This document shows positions 14,059 through 14,961 of a stretch of DNA of 14,961 bases, piece by piece. Source of the stretch: Rummeliibacillus pycnus_B (GTDB lineage: Bacteria; Bacillota; Bacilli; Bacillales_A; Planococcaceae); NCBI RefSeq assembly GCF_050459865.1, contig NZ_JBCMNM010000121.1, positions 1 to 14,961 of the forward strand, read 5' to 3'. Position 1 is the stretch's first letter. Each line of letters begins with the position of its first letter. The notes under the pieces were generated by a model. It saw only the letters and a program-made list of their open reading frames with translations. It was not told the origin of the DNA and did not search any database. The position numbers and the translations under genes are program-made.

Positions 14059-14685
14059 TTATACACCGAAAATACCAAAAAATTCGAAGTGTACAGTTTC
14101 CTCAATTAATTCTTGTAATGATTTGTCAGCGAATGCGTGATTTTCGCTCCGTTCTGTAAACAGCCATCTAGATAGCACACCTTCCAGCAAACTCATGATA
14201 AACACTGCTTGCATTTTAGGCTCAATTGGTCGACTTAGCATGCCTAATTCTTTTGCTCGTTCAATATTATTGGCAAAGGCTGCTTCCATATCAGCTTTAA
14301 TTTCATCAACTTTTTGTTGCAACAAAGGCTGAGAGTGGATTCCTTTTATCAGTATGTGCATTAAATAGGAATTATCCTCTGCAAAATTAAAAATATGTAC
14401 AAATAAATTACTTGAGGACACGACGGATTCTTGAATCGAAGCTTTCGATTTTCGATAGCCAATCGCAATTGCCTCTAATATATTTTTTCGCCCATCTTCT
14501 AGCATCTTCAATGCAATGGCTTCTTTACTTTTGAAATACCAGTAAAACGTCCCTTGCGAAACATTCGCCTGTGCTACAATATCCGAAATTTTCGTATTTT
14601 CATAACCAACAGTTGCGAATAATTCAAGTGCTATTTTAATCAATTGTTGCTCTCTCTCTTGTCTACGAATATCTGCTTGCACCAC
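14059..14685 (-). CDS. TetR-family repressor of the amino-acid importer/osmC operon
   Basis: This regulator of about 208 residues has a TetR DNA-binding domain near its start (LIKIALELFATVGYENTKISDIVAQANVSQGTFYWYFKSKEAI), followed by an all-helical ligand domain with no recognised specificity. The frame opens at TTG 14715, but the probable transcription start is about 14713, so that codon would not be in the mRNA. GTG 14685 (a second GTG follows at 14682) has GAGGTG 6 nt upstream and is preferred. It is the first gene of the operon, 16 nt before the binding-protein gene, so repressor and transporter are co-regulated. Dyads over its promoter (14701-14714, 14743-14759) are probable autoregulatory sites. 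The inducer is unknown; it could be the transported compound or a related metabolite. Confidence 0.88.
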   Translation of the reverse strand: MVQADIRRQEREQQLIKIALELFATVGYENTKISDIVAQANVSQGTFYWYFKSKEAIALKMLEDGRKNILEAIAIGYRKSKASIQESVVSSSNLFVHIFNFAEDNSYLMHILIKGIHSQPLLQQKVDEIKADMEAAFANNIERAKELGMLSRPIEPKMQAVFIMSLLEGVLSRWLFTERSENHAFADKSLQELIEETVHFEFFGIFGV

Positions 14686-14700
14686 ATTATTCACCTCGAC

Positions 14701-14714
14701 TGACTCATTAGTCA
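14701..14714. promoter_or_regulatory. Dyad TGACT-N4-AGTCA at the transcription start, probable TetR operator
   Basis: Five-base arms TGACT (14701-14705) and AGTCA (14710-14714) flank CATT. The dyad covers the predicted transcription start and leader of the operon, where a bound repressor would block polymerase. The sequence ATTAGTCAAT at 14707-14716 recurs at 14740-14749, exactly 33 bp or about three helical turns away. Confidence 0.45.
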
Positions 14715-14719
14715 ATTAA

Positions 14720-14748
14720 ATCCTATAAGATTACTATATATTAGTCAA
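14720..14748 (-). promoter_or_regulatory. Sigma-A promoter of the tetR-ABC-osmC operon
   Basis: On the minus strand -35 TTGACT (14748-14743, 5/6) and -10 TAGGAT (14725-14720, 4/6) are separated by 17 bp. Transcription would begin near 14713, giving a leader of about 28 nt before the GTG start at 14685. It is the best-spaced promoter in this region. Confidence 0.6.
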
Positions 14749-14763
14749 TAGATTTGACTTAAT
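14740..14763. promoter_or_regulatory. Dyad AGTCAA-N5-TTGACT over the -35, probable second TetR operator
   Basis: Perfect 6-bp arms AGTCAA (14743-14748) and TTGACT (14754-14759) lie around TAGAT; the flanks extend the symmetry imperfectly (ATTAGTCAA against TTGACTTAAT). It covers the -35 of the operon promoter. With the dyad at 14701 it makes two sites sharing the AGTCA half-site. A looser third copy, TTGAGTCAA, sits at 14833-14841. Confidence 0.45.
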
Positions 14764-14904
14764 TTTTTTAGAAAAATAAATAAGTCGTAAATCCTTCATC
14801 AGAATGAATTGATTTATATATAAAATTGATGGTTGAGTCAATTTCATAAATCCATTTTTGTATTTTTAATACAAACATTTCATATTAACTTCAATATTCA
14901 GATT
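14764..14904. other. AT-rich intergenic DNA between the operon promoter and the right-end repeat
   Basis: I see no gene, hairpin terminator or promoter of quality in this stretch. The one notable item is the short dyad TTGAGTCAA at 14833-14841, which matches the half-site of the two probable TetR operators nearby. Confidence 0.5.
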
Positions 14905-14961
14905 TGAACGTTCCGCTACAGACGGCGCTTTCCACGGGCTTGGCTTCAATCTCCTCGTCAC
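14905..14961. repeat. Start of an interspersed GC-rich repeat, cut by the window end
   Basis: Composition changes sharply from AT-rich to GC-rich at about 14905. The sequence (TTCCGCTACAGACGGCGCTT, then CCACGGGCTTGG and CTCCTCGTCAC) closely resembles the head of the interspersed repeat that I recall as abundant in Lysinibacillus/Solibacillus-type genomes. It runs off the window. It has no start codon or frame of note. The identification is from memory of the family, not from a search. Confidence 0.55.

Noticed and set aside
14695..14715. TTG at 14715 as the TetR start, or TTGACT at 14715-14710 as a -35 box
   Set aside because: The TTG lies at about the predicted transcription start and has a weaker ribosome site than GTG 14685. 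The second -35 reading needs an 18-bp spacer to AATAAT and would place the transcription start at or beyond the GTG start.
1..14961. CRISPR array, tRNA, rRNA, insertion sequence, prophage or riboswitch
   Set aside because: No regularly spaced repeats, cloverleaf, transposase, phage gene or recognisable aptamer was seen on either strand.

Overview
The window is low-GC DNA with typical Firmicute signals: AGGAGG-type ribosome binding sites, several TTG and GTG starts, and intrinsic terminators with U-tracts. Gene content (PgcA-type phosphoglucomutase, YrpB-like flavin oxidoreductase, OmpR-type two-component pair next to a lantibiotic-immunity-type transporter) fits Bacillaceae/Planococcaceae. 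From memory, the GC-rich stretches at both window ends resemble the interspersed repeat common in Lysinibacillus/Solibacillus-like genomes. They may explain why the sequence stops there. Genus is an inference only.

Layout: all genes except one are on the minus strand. From the left: a nitronate-monooxygenase-family flavoenzyme (108-1070); a gap with a 13-bp inverted repeat and a possible 37-codon ORF; an ABC exporter read as ATPase (3736-2825), permease (2834-2118), permease (2117-1395); a strong terminator; a response regulator/histidine kinase pair (5876-3856); a GNAT acetyltransferase (6654-6130); alpha-phosphoglucomutase pgcA (8445-6715). Then comes the only plus-strand gene, a DnaQ-like exonuclease-fold protein with a BRCT domain (8721-9542). 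A bidirectional terminator separates it from a secreted DUF4367-like protein (10214-9732), followed by a BmrR/BltR-type MerR regulator (11156-10326).

The right third is one apparent operon read leftwards: TetR regulator (14685-14059), amino-acid-type lipoprotein binding protein (14042-13212), permease (13193-12552), ATPase (12539-11793) and an OsmC-family thiol peroxidase (11779-11357). It ends at a terminator at 11342-11307.

How they fit together: the two-component pair and the ABC exporter form a LanRK-FEG/CprABC-KR-type peptide-antibiotic sensing and resistance module. The ATPase carries the E-loop variant known from lantibiotic immunity transporters. A direct repeat with 11-bp period upstream of the exporter is a plausible response-regulator site. 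The right operon links amino-acid import, possibly of a sulfur amino acid, to peroxide detoxification under TetR control, with dyads over its promoter. The MerR gene has a near-consensus promoter with the 19-bp spacer typical of MerR-activated promoters. The exonuclease-fold protein has lost most DEDDh catalytic residues. No phage, insertion sequence, CRISPR array, tRNA or rRNA was seen. I did not find a wholly new multi-gene system; the most unusual items are the degenerate exonuclease-BRCT protein, the OsmC-importer operon and the regulatory dyads.
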